Positions 35,484-43,452 of a DNA stretch of 52,563 bases are shown piece after piece. Each line of letters begins with the position of its first letter. Within the stretch, counting starts at the first letter, position 1. The stretch is taken from contig JALOOX010000002.1 of the NCBI GenBank assembly GCA_025454175.1, positions 1 through 52,563 of the forward strand, read 5' to 3'. The notes under the pieces were generated by a model. The model saw only the letters and a list, made by a program, of their open reading frames with translations, searched no databases and was not told the origin of the DNA. The stretch comes from Syntrophobacteraceae bacterium (GTDB lineage: Bacteria; Desulfobacterota; Syntrophobacteria; Syntrophobacterales; Syntrophobacteraceae). Both the position numbers and the translations under genes were made by a program.

Positions 35484-36578
35484 TCAGAAAGCAGTGAAGC
35501 TCTCCACGGTTTTTGAGTCCATGGCCATGAGGAGCCTCAAGGTGAGGTCCAGGGCGCTCGCGTAATCCTGAACGTTGAGGATACTGTTGTGCGTGTGGAT
35601 ATAGCGGGCGGGCACTCCCAGGACTATGGTCGGGATGCCGGCTCCATGGAGATGTATGGCCCGTGCATCCGTGCTTCCGCTCTTGCGGACGGCCACCTGA
35701 TGGGGGATTTGATGCTTTCGGGCCAGATCGAGGGTCAGATCGACCATCCTGCGGTTCATGATGGCCGAAGGATCCAGCAGTCGAACCTGAGCACCTCGGC
35801 CAAGCACCCCCTGCTGCTCTTCCTCGGAGGTGCCCGGGAAGTCATCGGCCGGAGTGCCTTCAAGCACGATGGCTGCATCGGGTTTGGCCGTGAAAGCGGC
35901 CGTCTGTGCGCCCCGCACACCCACCTCCTCCTGGACCGTTGCCACGGCCACCACCGTGTTGGGGTGGTCCCGCGACGCCAGCTCCTGAGTCAGCTGGATG
36001 GTGAGGGCTACCCCGATTCGGTCGTCCAGGGCCTTGCACACAAATAAGTCGGGGCGCGAAAGTGGAGTGAACGGGCTGAAAGGCACGATCGGGTCTCCAA
36101 GCCGGATACCCATTTCTGTCAGCACTTCTTCACGACTGCCCGCCCCCACATCGATGAACATGTCATCCAATTTCATCAGCTTGTCGCGCTCGGCGTCCTG
36201 GAGGAAATGGGGCGGCTTGGCGCCGATGATTCCGAGGATCTCCGAGCCGGCTCCCGTCAGGATCCTGACTCGCTGAGCCAGGAGGGTATGTGGCCACCAC
36301 CCTCCCAGCGGGCTGAGCTTGATCAAGCCGGTCTTGGTGATGCTCTGAACCACGAAGCCCACTTCGTCCATGTGAGCAGCCACCATGATGCGAGGCCGGT
36401 CATGAAGCCCGGGCTTTTCACAGAACAGGTTGCCCATTCCGTCCGGCTGGATGGTCAGTCCGCCGAGCTCCTCCCTGAAGATCCGGCGGACGGAATCCTC
36501 GCTGCCGGCTGCCCCGTGGGCCTCTCCCAGCCCCTTGAGCAGTTCGAGTGCCTTGGTCCTGGACGAATCGTTCATCAT
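35484..36578 (-). CDS. M42-family metallo-aminopeptidase
   Basis: A 364-residue M42 peptidase (FrvX/TET-like), a cytosolic two-metal aminopeptidase that forms large assemblies. Metal and catalytic motifs seen: AAHMDEVGF, CKALDDRIGVAL, VQEEVGVRGA, LEGTPADD and the late IHTHNSI histidines. Two adjacent ATG codons (36578, 36575) are possible starts. It follows the CheY-like gene by 39 bases on the same strand; probably the end of the signalling transcript from 41126. Confidence 0.92.
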   Translation of the reverse strand: MMNDSSRTKALELLKGLGEAHGAAGSEDSVRRIFREELGGLTIQPDGMGNLFCEKPGLHDRPRIMVAAHMDEVGFVVQSITKTGLIKLSPLGGWWPHTLLAQRVRILTGAGSEILGIIGAKPPHFLQDAERDKLMKLDDMFIDVGAGSREEVLTEMGIRLGDPIVPFSPFTPLSRPDLFVCKALDDRIGVALTIQLTQELASRDHPNTVVAVATVQEEVGVRGAQTAAFTAKPDAAIVLEGTPADDFPGTSEEEQQGVLGRGAQVRLLDPSAIMNRRMVDLTLDLARKHQIPHQVAVRKSGSTDARAIHLHGAGIPTIVLGVPARYIHTHNSILNVQDYASALDLTLRLLMAMDSKTVESFTAF

Positions 36579-36617
36579 GGTTACCAGCGCCTCACGCTCA
36601 CGCCCTTGCCGTTCCTG

Positions 36618-37010
36618 TCATCCCAGGACGCGTTGAACTGCCTGCAGGAGCTCATCGGGCTCGGGCGGTTTCTCAATGTAATCGTCCGGCTCGCCCAGGG
36701 GGGTGCCCTCGTATTCGTCCAGGACCTTCTGCGAGTGGAAGAAAGTCTTCTTGGACAGGGCGGAGCACACAATGACGGGGATGTTCCGCAGATCCGGGTC
36801 GGTCCTGAGCCCCCGGTACATATGTATACCGCTCTCCTTGGGCATCATGACGTCCATGATGACGAGAACGGGTCTGTGCTTCTTGGCGAGAACCAGACCC
36901 TCCTGGCCGTCCTCCGCCCCCACTGGCTTGAATCCGTTGGTTTCCAGCAGTGTCGAGATGAAGACCCTCATGTCCAGTTCATCGTCTACTACCAGGACTT
37001 TCTTGGCCAT
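36618..37010 (-). CDS. Single-domain response regulator (CheY-like)
   Basis: A 130-residue stand-alone receiver. The acidic pair (VVDDE), phospho-Asp53 (IMDVMMP), the switch Ser (VCSALSKK) and Lys (IEKPPEP) are in place. There is no output domain, so it works by protein contact or in a phosphorelay, probably with the kinases encoded upstream on the same strand. Confidence 0.9.
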   Translation of the reverse strand: MAKKVLVVDDELDMRVFISTLLETNGFKPVGAEDGQEGLVLAKKHRPVLVIMDVMMPKESGIHMYRGLRTDPDLRNIPVIVCSALSKKTFFHSQKVLDEYEGTPLGEPDDYIEKPPEPDELLQAVQRVLG

Positions 37011-37068
37011 TGATCCACCCTCCAGTTTCTCAAGCGCATCCTGTTTGAAGCATGCCGAACCGCGGAGC

Positions 37069-37569
37069 TCAGTGCATTTTACCGGGTAGCGTGAACTGCT
37101 TCGCCGGATTCCGAATAGCCATCACGTGGCAGTGGGCATACTTGGAGACGTTGGCGACGGTGCTGCCATGGACCATCCGGTCGAGATCCGATTTGCCGAG
37201 CGCTCCCATCACGATGAGATCGATCTCGTTCTGTTTGGCGTAGCGGATGATTTCGATATCGGGGGCGCCACAGCGAATGACGAAGGTATAATCCTTGAAC
37301 TCGCCCAGTCTCTGGTGATAGGCGTCGCGAAGTGCCTTTTCGGCCTGAGCCTCGATATCCTTGTCGAAAAAAGCCTGCCCGTGCTGGGATTTCTCCGGAG
37401 GGACGTGCTCGTCGACGATGTTGCGAGAGTAGGTGAAAGGGGAGTGGGGAACATTCAGAATGTGAAGCCTGGCCCCGTGCTTCCTTGCGAAGTTCAACGC
37501 GTGCAAAAAGGCAATGTTGGCGTCTTCGGAAAAGTCGGTGCAGAAGAGAATGTTCTTGTACTCGACCAT
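37069..37569 (-). CDS. Universal stress protein (UspA family)
   Basis: A 166-residue UspA-domain protein: NILFCTDFSEDANIAFLHAL at the start and the ATP-binding motif GALGKSDLDRMVHGS near the end. A ~30-residue insertion (NIVDEHVPPEKSQHGQAFF) separates the first and second strands, more than in minimal UspA. It sits between the receiver-kinase and the CheY-like gene. Confidence 0.9.
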   Translation of the reverse strand: MVEYKNILFCTDFSEDANIAFLHALNFARKHGARLHILNVPHSPFTYSRNIVDEHVPPEKSQHGQAFFDKDIEAQAEKALRDAYHQRLGEFKDYTFVIRCGAPDIEIIRYAKQNEIDLIVMGALGKSDLDRMVHGSTVANVSKYAHCHVMAIRNPAKQFTLPGKMH

Positions 37570-37713
37570 GGCCTCTCCTTTTCGTGCATGTCGAAGATTT
37601 CGAGCTGAACCCGTCCACAGGCGAAACCCTTGGGCCGATCTCGACCATGAGATGGAACAAGCTAACGAATACGTCCCTCTTTCCGGGAAGTCCAGCGCGA
37701 GGTGAGGATATGC

Positions 37714-38853
37714 TCAAGAAACGGGCAAATCCGGAAGGCGGACCGTGAAAACAGTTCCCCTCCCTTTCCTCGAGTCGAGCTCGATCTCCCCGCCGTGCTC
37801 GTTGACGATTTTTTTCGTGATCATGAGACCCAGCCCGGTCCCCTTGGTCCCCTTGGTGCTGAAGAACGCCTTGAAAACCTTGGCCTCGGTTTCCTCATCC
37901 AGGCCGCACCCATTGTCGGCGACCTGGTACTCCACTCCCCAGGAATTCACTCGGCAGGACCTTAATACGACTTCTGACGGCTGACCGCAACTGCCTCCGC
38001 ACACGCATGCATCCATGGCGTTGCTGACGAGATTGAGCAGGCAGCAGTGAATGGCTTCGGGGTCCATCAGGATTTCACCCAGGCTCTCATCCATTTCCGT
38101 CCGCAGACGGACTCCGCATTCCTCGGCGCGGCTCAGCATGAGCTGGTGCACCTCGCGAAGGGGCTGGTTCGGATCGCATCGCTGATAGTCCGGTGTTCTC
38201 TCCTTGGCATAGTTGAGCAGGTCCAGGGCAAGATTGGTGATCTTTCCCACATTTCCCTTGAGCATGTCCCACCCCTGGGAGAGGTAGGTCTTGTTGTCGA
38301 GCTCCATGCCCTTTTCCAGCACGTACATCCCTCCCTTGAGCCCCCCGATGATGTTCTTGATGGCGTGAGCCAGGGTAGCCACCGTCTGGCCTATGGCGGC
38401 CAGTCGCTCGGCATCCAGAAGCTGCCGTGTCTTCTCGGAAACGAGCTGCTCGAGATTCTGCGTATGGATGCGAACCTGCTCCTTCAGCGCGATCCGCTCT
38501 CTTGCCCGCTTGAGGGCCACCTCGAGGGCTTCGTCGTGAATGGGTTTGGTGACGAAATCCGCGGCATCGAACTGGAGGCTCCTGATGGCCAGCTCCAAAT
38601 CCCCGTGCCCGGTCATCATGATCACCTCTGTGTCGGGGCTGCGCTCCTTGATGAGCTGCAGCAGCTCCACGCCGTCCATGCCGGGCATCTTGATGTCGGT
38701 GAGGACCAGGCGCGGCAAGGCATTCTCAAACAATTTCAGCGCTGTTTCCCCGTTCTCCGCCGTCAGGACCTCATAGCCTTCATCTTCGAGGGTGATGGCC
38801 AGGACTCTGCGGATGCCCTCTTCGTCATCCACCAGCAGTATCTTCTCTTTCAT
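37714..38853 (-). CDS. Histidine kinase with N-terminal receiver domain
   Basis: A 379-residue soluble protein. Residues 1-120 are a receiver (VDDEEG, phospho-Asp53 in LTDIKMPG, Lys in VTKP). A short coiled coil leads to a kinase core with phosphoacceptor His163 (LAHAIKNIIGG), N-box (NLVSNAMDAC), G1 (VADNGCGLD) and G2 (GTKGTGLGLM). Such receiver-first kinases take phosphate from another kinase and pass it on. Its ATG overlaps the stop of the heme-motif kinase by 4 bases, so that kinase is the obvious donor. A cysteine cluster (CVCGGSCG) lies in the ATPase region. Confidence 0.9.
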   Translation of the reverse strand: MKEKILLVDDEEGIRRVLAITLEDEGYEVLTAENGETALKLFENALPRLVLTDIKMPGMDGVELLQLIKERSPDTEVIMMTGHGDLELAIRSLQFDAADFVTKPIHDEALEVALKRARERIALKEQVRIHTQNLEQLVSEKTRQLLDAERLAAIGQTVATLAHAIKNIIGGLKGGMYVLEKGMELDNKTYLSQGWDMLKGNVGKITNLALDLLNYAKERTPDYQRCDPNQPLREVHQLMLSRAEECGVRLRTEMDESLGEILMDPEAIHCCLLNLVSNAMDACVCGGSCGQPSEVVLRSCRVNSWGVEYQVADNGCGLDEETEAKVFKAFFSTKGTKGTGLGLMITKKIVNEHGGEIELDSRKGRGTVFTVRLPDLPVS

Positions 38854-41126
38854 CAGTTCTCCGCGGGTATCGGGAGCTCGACAACGAAGGCCGTCCCCTC
38901 ATTTTCCCGGGTTTCCACCCGGATCCTCCCGTCATAGTCCTGAACGATGCCGTAGCTGATGGAGAGCCCGAGCCCCGTCCCCTTTCCCACCTTCTTTGTG
39001 GTGAAGAAGGGCTCGAAGATCTTTTCCAGCACGCTCGCCGGGATTCCCATTCCCGTGTCCCGAACCTCGATCACGACCCTGCCGTTTTGCACGCGGCTCC
39101 TGAGATGAATCTTCTTCTCGAAATCCCTTCTGCCGAGTTTTTCCCCTTTCTCCTCGATGGCATCCCTGGCGTTCAAGAGCAGGTTGATGAGGACCTGCTC
39201 CAGTCGATTGGCGTCGGCCATCACCGGCGGAAGCGATTCGTCCAGGTCCTCGATCACCTCGATTTCCCTGAGCTTCAGTTGCTGGCTGAAGATCTCGAGG
39301 GACCGCTGGAGGGCGGCATTGACATCCACCATCTCCTTCTTGACGTCCGATTTACGGCCGAATTCCCTCAGGTGGTTGATGATCTTGGACGCCCGGTCCA
39401 CATGGCTGTCGATTTCCTCGGCCATGGTCACCATGATGTCCTCCCTGATGGGCTCGCCCTTCCTGATCTTCCGCATGATGAAATTGCTCGCCGTCTTGAT
39501 CACCGAAAGGGGCTGATTCAACTCGTGGGCGATACCGGTGGCCATCTCGCCCAGGGTTGCCATCTTGCTGGCCTGAATCAACTGCTGTTCGGCCATGAGC
39601 CTCTTGGTGATGTCGCTCGCCGTCACCAAAAGCGCCTCCCTGCCGAGATACTCGAACGGGGACACCCGGATGTTGACGAATATCTGCCTCCCGCTGCTGG
39701 TGTTCTGACGGGTGTGGGTCAGCATGTCCGAATTCCTGATTTCGAGGGCGTAGTGCTGGTGCTCACTCTCATCGAACAGGTTCAGGAAGGAGGTCCTCAG
39801 GAGCTCCTCCTTGCTGAAGCCGTAGACGGGCTTGACGCTGTCATTGCAGTCCAGGATGCTCAGTTTCCTCCTGTCCAGGACAAAAACCGGGTTGGGGATA
39901 TTGTTGAAAATGACCCGGTACTTCTCCTCGGACTTGCGGATCTCCTCCTCCAGCCGCTTGAGCTGCGTGATGTCGATGGAGATCTCCATGACCGCCGAGA
40001 TCTCGCCCTCCCTGTCCCGGATGGTCGCGGTTCTCACCATCCAGTGGCTGATCTGGCCGTCCTTGGTGACCCCCGTTTCCTCGCTGTAATGGGATTCCCC
40101 GTCTTCGAAGGTCCTCATGACCGGGCAGACTTCACACGGCTCGGAGCGCCCCTTGTAGACCTCGTAGCAGTAATCGCCCGGCTTGGGAGCGAAAGCCTGG
40201 GTGAACTCCCGGTTGTAGCGAAGCACTCTCAGGTTTCGGTCCTGAACGGTGATGTAGCAGGGAACCTCTTCGAACAGCTGCTGATACTCGATGCGCTGTT
40301 TCTTCAGCGCCTCCTGTTTTTCGATGATCTTGCGCCCCATCTGGCTGATGGCCATCTCCAGGGCTCCGATCTCGTCGTCGGAGTAGGATTCGCTCACGGG
40401 TTCATAACTGCCCTGTCCGATCAGCTTGGTCCTGTGAATCAGGCGGGTGATGGGGCGCTTCACGAAAATGAGCAGAAACGTGCCGATGAGCATCGACGTG
40501 GAGATGAAGGTGAATATGGCCAGAAGGATGATCCAGCGCTCGTAGGCACGGATCTCGCTATCCGTCTTCTCCAGGGACACCACCACGTCCAGGGCTCCAA
40601 GAACCTTCTTGTCCTGGGGGTGAACGTGGCAAACGTCGGTCCAGCACCCCGGTTCGTTGTAAATGGGGCTGATGATGCCGAGCAGCCGATGGTCTCCGTG
40701 AGACACAAACCGCGTCCGCTCCGGCATTCCGACCTCCTGAAGCGGCGGGTCGGTGACATGGCAGATGATGCAGGCCTCGTCCTTGATGTTGGTTGTCCTG
40801 TCGACTTCCTCGGGAACCTTCGAGAACTTGATCTGGCCTTCCTTGTTGAAAATGCGGATGAACTCAATACCTTCCTGCCTTCCAATATTCTTGATGATCT
40901 CATTGATGTCATCACGGGCATTGAGCATCATGGCATAATGGGTGCCTAGCTTTATGGTGGTGCCGAGACGATCCACCTCATCGACTATGGTGTTGATGGT
41001 ATTCTTCTTTTGATATTTTATGTTGAAGTAAGACCATGTAAAAATTATTATGGAGAGAACCAATCCTACAAGTAGGATCAGCCTGAAAATAAGACTATGA
41101 TAAGATTTTACTATTTCCTTGAACAT
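38853..41126 (-). CDS. Membrane histidine kinase with periplasmic c-type heme motifs
   Basis: A 757-residue sensor kinase. Transmembrane helix 1 (about residues 14-34), a ~165-residue periplasmic domain, helix 2 (about 199-222), HAMP (223-275), two PAS domains (about 280-395 and 405-520), a phosphoacceptor His (GIAHELNQPLS) and HATPase (GTGLGLS). The periplasmic part holds CIICH (119-123), a canonical c-heme site, and a C-x4-CH site at 161-167, a spacing also used in Desulfovibrio cytochromes c3. So it may sense redox state, oxygen or NO through covalent heme. PAS 1 also has a Cys pair (CEVC). First gene of the minus-strand cluster. Confidence 0.88.
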   Translation of the reverse strand: MFKEIVKSYHSLIFRLILLVGLVLSIIIFTWSYFNIKYQKKNTINTIVDEVDRLGTTIKLGTHYAMMLNARDDINEIIKNIGRQEGIEFIRIFNKEGQIKFSKVPEEVDRTTNIKDEACIICHVTDPPLQEVGMPERTRFVSHGDHRLLGIISPIYNEPGCWTDVCHVHPQDKKVLGALDVVVSLEKTDSEIRAYERWIILLAIFTFISTSMLIGTFLLIFVKRPITRLIHRTKLIGQGSYEPVSESYSDDEIGALEMAISQMGRKIIEKQEALKKQRIEYQQLFEEVPCYITVQDRNLRVLRYNREFTQAFAPKPGDYCYEVYKGRSEPCEVCPVMRTFEDGESHYSEETGVTKDGQISHWMVRTATIRDREGEISAVMEISIDITQLKRLEEEIRKSEEKYRVIFNNIPNPVFVLDRRKLSILDCNDSVKPVYGFSKEELLRTSFLNLFDESEHQHYALEIRNSDMLTHTRQNTSSGRQIFVNIRVSPFEYLGREALLVTASDITKRLMAEQQLIQASKMATLGEMATGIAHELNQPLSVIKTASNFIMRKIRKGEPIREDIMVTMAEEIDSHVDRASKIINHLREFGRKSDVKKEMVDVNAALQRSLEIFSQQLKLREIEVIEDLDESLPPVMADANRLEQVLINLLLNARDAIEEKGEKLGRRDFEKKIHLRSRVQNGRVVIEVRDTGMGIPASVLEKIFEPFFTTKKVGKGTGLGLSISYGIVQDYDGRIRVETRENEGTAFVVELPIPAEN

Positions 41127-41429
41127 GGCAACAAGAGCTTCTTATGAAGTGTGACGTGTCGTCGAACCCTCATCCGGTGGGTTCATTGGCCTGAAGCAAG
41201 GGGGCCGAGCCCCGAGCCTGGAAGGAATCGTTTCTCCCGTTCCGAATGAGCCGCGCACCGGCCCTCGTGCGGCATTTCCGCAGGAAACCGGGTCTCTCGA
41301 CGGGCAGTCGAGACCTTGAGATTTCAGCTTCGCGCCAGATCGAATGGCGGGGCGCGAGTTGCAATCCTTTTCCATAAGAGAAGGAGCGGGTTCGACTGAG
41401 TGTATGCGGAAGAGTTAGCAAACATAGCA

Positions 41430-41458
41430 AATCTAGCTTAATCACATGGAGTGGTCAA
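41430..41458 (-). promoter_or_regulatory. Probable promoter of the heme-motif kinase cluster
   Basis: Minus-strand TTGACC (41458-41453), 17 bases, TAGATT (41435-41430). It would give a leader of about 300 bases before the kinase start. Confidence 0.4.
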
Positions 41459-41806
41459 GGTCCAATGGTCTCCGCCATTCCGTTGCACACTCGGCGGCAT
41501 TGCAGTAGATGCGGGCCATGCATCATGTCGGGTGAAAGCAGTTGATTAGTATTAAGATCCTTCTTGTGTTATCGTCCTCAATCCGATATGAGTGGCTCTA
41601 TCGCGCAGCGTTTGGACATGGCGCGAAGCTTCAATAACTGCTCGGCTGGGAGGTCCTGGAGGATTTGGCGAGGGGGCATAACCGATGCCGCCCCCGTGAT
41701 TGCGGTTCCGTCGAGCGCCCCGCCGAGCGAATCTCCCTTTCGGGTGGCCTCCCTCGTTTAGCATGCGAGCGGACGACCCACGCATCCCTATTCAGGAGAC
41801 GAGACC
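41459..41806. other. Gap between divergent signalling genes, no gene seen
   Basis: Together with the putative leader 41127-41429 this makes a 680-base gene-free region. I see no convincing frame, tRNA or terminator; short open stretches on both strands lack ribosome sites. A ribosome site for the downstream gene (GGAG before ATG 41807) is at its end. Confidence 0.4.
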
Positions 41807-43336
41807 ATGGAGCATGGGTTTCGGGCGTATTCCACGGCAGCTCAAACGGCTGGTCCTCAGGGCTCCGGCCTGGGCTCCCAGGTGATTGAGCAAATCCTTC
41901 CCCTCTCCCCCGTGGTGCAGTACCAGAAGGACGAAGAGGTCCCCATCAAGGAGACGGATTCCCGTCGCATCTATTACGTTCAGATGGGAGCCGTCGAAGT
42001 CTATCATACGTTCAAGGAGACCAAGATCGTCGTCGCGATGATTGGCGAAGGCGATTTCTTCGGAGAAATTGCCTACTTCGACGGGGTATCCCGCGTTCGA
42101 AACATCAGGGCCACTTCGGACTGCATCATACGCATTTTCGAGGAGGAGATGCTCGAAAGGGTGCAGGAAGAGAATCCCAGGCTTTACGGCAAATTCCTCA
42201 CTTACATGACCCGCCGGATCTGTGCCAAGTTCCGCATGATATTGGAGGAACGGGAGCCGCTGACGGCCTATGCCGCCTCCCTGTCGACTGGAAAGCGCGG
42301 TTACGAGGGCTCCCGGCCGCTGCCCGAGGTTTTCCTCCAGACCCGTGAATGGCGGTCCGTGAGCCGCATTGTCGAGGAAATCAAGGCGCAGCTTTTCGAT
42401 CTCTCCCATCGACTTCAGCAGGAATCAAGCCCCGAAATCTCAGAGGCTGCCCAGCTCAAGTGCCATGCACTGCTGGATGGGCTCAACGAGCAGCTGGAAG
42501 AATCCAAGGACGTATTGACGCGCCCGGAAGTGGAGGACAACGTCTGGGGGTATTTCTTCAAGGAGCTCTTTCCCTATTTCATGAGAAGCCGCTTTGCCGA
42601 AAGGGCCTACTTCAAGCCCAAGGGTTATGCCGGTGACCACCTCATGATGGAGATGATCTATCGCAATCAACCCGAGGGAGACGGAAAACTGGGCGTGATT
42701 CTGGACCGCTGGTATCTCAACACGTCCGCGGCCAGGGCCGTGCGCGGGCGTCGCGAGCTCCTCGGTCAAAGCCTGAGGGAGATCTGTGGCGGCCGGGCGG
42801 AATCCGGTGACCAGATCCGTATCATGAACCTTGCCTGCGGCTCGAATCGGGAGCTGTTCGATTTTCTCTCCCAATGCAAGTATACTGAAAAAATTGAGGC
42901 CATCTGCGTGGATGCCGATCTCGATGCCCTTCAATACACCAACCAGTATGTCAATGTGTTCCACCACGGAGCCTTGATCCGACTCATGAACGACAATGTG
43001 GTGAAATGGTCTCTTGGAAGGGTGCGGCATGATTTCGGAATGTTTGACATCATCTACTCGGCGGGTTTGACTGACTACCTGGATCGCCGATTGTTCAAGG
43101 CGCTGGTCACCCGGTGCCACGATCATCTTAAGCCCGGCGGGATGCTCATCGTGGGTAATTTCGGACCCAACAATCCCAACCGGGTGTTCATGGATCGAAT
43201 CCTGCAGTGGAAGCTCATCCATCGAGATGAGACCGAGTTGAAGCAGCTGTTTTCGGAGACCCCTTTTGGAAAAAGGTGTGAGATCATCGCGGAAAAGAAT
43301 GGTGTCAATCTGTTTGCCAAAGCAGCGCGCGAATGA
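41807..43336 (+). CDS. Cyclic-nucleotide-binding domain fused to a SAM methyltransferase (PhcB-like)
   Basis: A 509-residue soluble protein. Residues about 25-145 are a cNMP-binding domain with a phosphate-binding cassette (GEIAYFDGVSRVRNIRA). A helical linker follows (about 175-255), then a methyltransferase: motif I NLACGSNREL (341-350), acidic VDADLDAL, and YSAGLTDYL and LKPGGMLIVGNF late motifs. The segment YFKPKGYAGD with LDRWYLN resembles, from memory, proteins annotated as making 3-hydroxypalmitic acid methyl ester (PhcB). The kinase gene that follows fits a signal synthase-sensor pair. If so, the cNMP domain would gate signal output. Substrate unproven. Confidence 0.7.
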   Translation: MEHGFRAYSTAAQTAGPQGSGLGSQVIEQILPLSPVVQYQKDEEVPIKETDSRRIYYVQMGAVEVYHTFKETKIVVAMIGEGDFFGEIAYFDGVSRVRNIRATSDCIIRIFEEEMLERVQEENPRLYGKFLTYMTRRICAKFRMILEEREPLTAYAASLSTGKRGYEGSRPLPEVFLQTREWRSVSRIVEEIKAQLFDLSHRLQQESSPEISEAAQLKCHALLDGLNEQLEESKDVLTRPEVEDNVWGYFFKELFPYFMRSRFAERAYFKPKGYAGDHLMMEMIYRNQPEGDGKLGVILDRWYLNTSAARAVRGRRELLGQSLREICGGRAESGDQIRIMNLACGSNRELFDFLSQCKYTEKIEAICVDADLDALQYTNQYVNVFHHGALIRLMNDNVVKWSLGRVRHDFGMFDIIYSAGLTDYLDRRLFKALVTRCHDHLKPGGMLIVGNFGPNNPNRVFMDRILQWKLIHRDETELKQLFSETPFGKRCEIIAEKNGVNLFAKAARE

Positions 43337-43452
43337 TAATACGCCCGGCCAGTGCACAGTCGCGTGACTCCGCGGCTGCGCAGTGAATTTGGTCGACGTC
43401 ATTGCCTTGCCGTCTTTCCAGCTTTCCAGCCTGATACATCGAAGGTTCGCAC

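Noticed and set aside
39087..40949. A 620-codon plus-strand frame opposite the heme-motif kinase
   Set aside because: Shadow frame; the kinase strand has all expected motifs and this strand has none.
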